From Methanoculleus sp. (GTDB taxonomy: Archaea; Halobacteriota; Methanomicrobia; Methanomicrobiales; Methanoculleaceae): a stretch of DNA of 6,427 nucleotides. Location: positions 1 through 6,427 of the forward strand of contig JALNXI010000113.1 in assembly GCA_023230425.1 (NCBI GenBank). Reading direction: 5' to 3'. Position 1 is the stretch's first letter. The number at the start of each line of letters is the position of its first letter. Below the pieces are notes generated by a model, which made no database searches, was not told the origin of the DNA, and saw nothing but the letters and a program-made list of their open reading frames with translations. Of the stretch, positions 5,947-6,427 are shown piece after piece. Both the position numbers and the translations under genes were made by a program.

Positions 5947-6185
5947 GTGGAGCGGGAGTGGTCCTGCTCTGGCGAATGCACGTATTCCCAGGAAATTACC
6001 ATCTTCCACAGGTGGCGTTACTGACTTTTCGAGGTATGCCCGGAAGGCCGAAGCACTCGCGAAGAGCAGCGACAATCATCCCTCCTCGCCTGCGACGACC
6101 GGGTAGTGCCCTACGAAACAACTGGTCATCTGAGATCCCATCCCGGTGTTCCCGCTTGCATGCAATCCGGGGCACGGCTTTCTCC
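5947..6185. other. Intergenic stretch without a supported gene
   Basis: About 240 bases. Frames are open on both strands, as is usual in GC-rich DNA, but none shows a start signal or recognisable residues. The only marked local symmetry is the 10-base palindrome TTGCATGCAA at 6156-6165. Confidence 0.4.
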
Positions 6186-6326
6186 TGGGTATCGCCATGA
6201 CTGCCCCCGCCCCTTGAGGGGCGGGGGAGGAGCGCGAAGCGCGGGCGGGGTGGGGTTGATGACAGGCACGGATCTTTACGCGTTGGAGACAGGGGAGGGG
6301 AAGACCCACCCCCATGGCGATAGCCA
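6186..6326. repeat. 141-bp element bounded by 14-bp inverted repeats
   Basis: TGGGTATCGCCATG at 6186-6199 and the reverse complement of TGGCTATCGCCATG at 6313-6326 match in 13 of 14 positions. Between them lie the GC hairpin and a second small stem, GCGC-GAA-GCGC, near 6231-6242. There is no transposase gene inside. It may be a dispersed, MITE-like or REP-like repeat. Flanking target-site duplications were not evident. Confidence 0.4.
6204..6227. repeat. Perfect GC-rich 10-bp hairpin
   Basis: CCCCCGCCCC (6204-6213), a TTGA loop, and GGGGCGGGGG (6218-6227) form a very stable stem on either strand. No T-run follows on the plus strand, so it is not a standard terminator. Together with the following GCGCGAAGCGCG it looks like the core of a dispersed intergenic repeat. 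Confidence 0.6.
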
Positions 6327-6427
6327 CCACGGTCCACAGCATGAGGACATGCTTGCGAGAAAAGGTCGAACTCAGGGACAGGCCGGGTCCGGCACCAATC
6401 TCGTCAGGGATGAACGACAGCCGGAAT

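Larger units (their letters stand above)
6076..6427 (-). pseudogene. 3' part of a minus-strand gene with a membrane segment, apparently ending abnormally in a repeat element
   Basis: The frame enters from the window edge (first full codon TTC at 6424-6426) and is open to a TGA at 6076-6078. The first 48 codons look real: about 73% of third positions are G or C, and they read FRLSFIPDEIGAGPGLSLSS then a hydrophobic run, VLMLWTVVAIAMGVGLPLP, consistent with a membrane helix. The IPDE followed by small residues and a helix faintly recalls a ZIP-type metal transporter, but this is a weak resemblance. From about 6280 downward the chain turns into Pro, Arg, Ser and Gly low-complexity sequence coming from the GC-rich repeat element and no longer looks like a membrane protein. 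I infer a tail cut or replaced by the element. Alternatively the frame is open by chance. Confidence 0.3.

Noticed and set aside
6204..6227. GC hairpin as an intrinsic terminator of the fusion gene
   Set aside because: It is more than 270 bases beyond the stop, no T-run follows, and an oligo-T signal already lies at 5941-5945.
6259..6427. Plus-strand His-rich ORF (MTGTDLYALETGEGKTHPHG...) open to the window edge
   Set aside because: The His-rich run suggested a metal-binding protein, but only about 61% of third positions are G or C, against about 73% for the opposing minus frame, which also carries a membrane-like helix. The start lies inside the GC repeat.

Overview
The window looks archaeal, most likely from a GC-rich methanogen of the Methanomicrobiales (Methanoculleus-like). 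This is an inference. It rests on TATA boxes about 25-35 bases ahead of starts, little or no leader before some genes, Shine-Dalgarno (SD) motifs of the GGAGG/GGGGGTG kind, oligo-T ends, and a short CxxC...CxxC zinc-ribbon protein of a type familiar from methanogens. No rRNA, tRNA, CRISPR array or transposase gene was found.

Layout, left to right. Bases 1-269 carry the C-terminal end of a beta-rich, probably cell-surface protein. About 530 bases without a convincing gene follow. A small SET-domain protein (probable protein-lysine methyltransferase) lies on the minus strand at 803-1249, with a hairpin around its stop codon. After a roughly 330-base divergent spacer comes a two-gene plus-strand operon for an ABC-2 exporter resembling the NodI/NodJ family: the ATPase (about 1584-2492) and its six-helix permease (2500-3267). 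The ATPase has no ordinary start codon ahead of its Walker A motif, and a well-placed SD points to an ATC start.

A minus-strand zinc-ribbon gene (3433-3609) follows. Its promoter is packed with inverted repeats and may also drive a divergent 44-residue small ORF (3666-3800). Then comes the largest gene (3940-5931): an N-terminal SAM-dependent methyltransferase joined to a C-terminal ATP-grasp ligase of the D-Ala-D-Ala ligase fold. The ligase keeps the ATP/Mg residues, but the positions that choose D-alanine in true Ddl enzymes are changed. It is therefore more likely to join another amino or carboxyl pair than to build peptidoglycan, which this kind of organism is not expected to have. Its TATA box lies before a short leader ORF.

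The right end (5932-6427) has no confident complete gene. It holds a 10-bp GC hairpin inside a larger element bounded by 14-bp inverted repeats, and the tail of a minus-strand reading frame with one membrane-like segment that seems to lose its proper C-terminus at this element.

How the genes relate is mostly inference. The exporter pair is a clear operon. A methyltransferase-ligase fusion near an ABC-2 exporter would fit making and exporting a small peptide-like or amino-acid-derived compound. However, a minus-strand gene and separate promoters lie between them, so a shared pathway is only a hypothesis.
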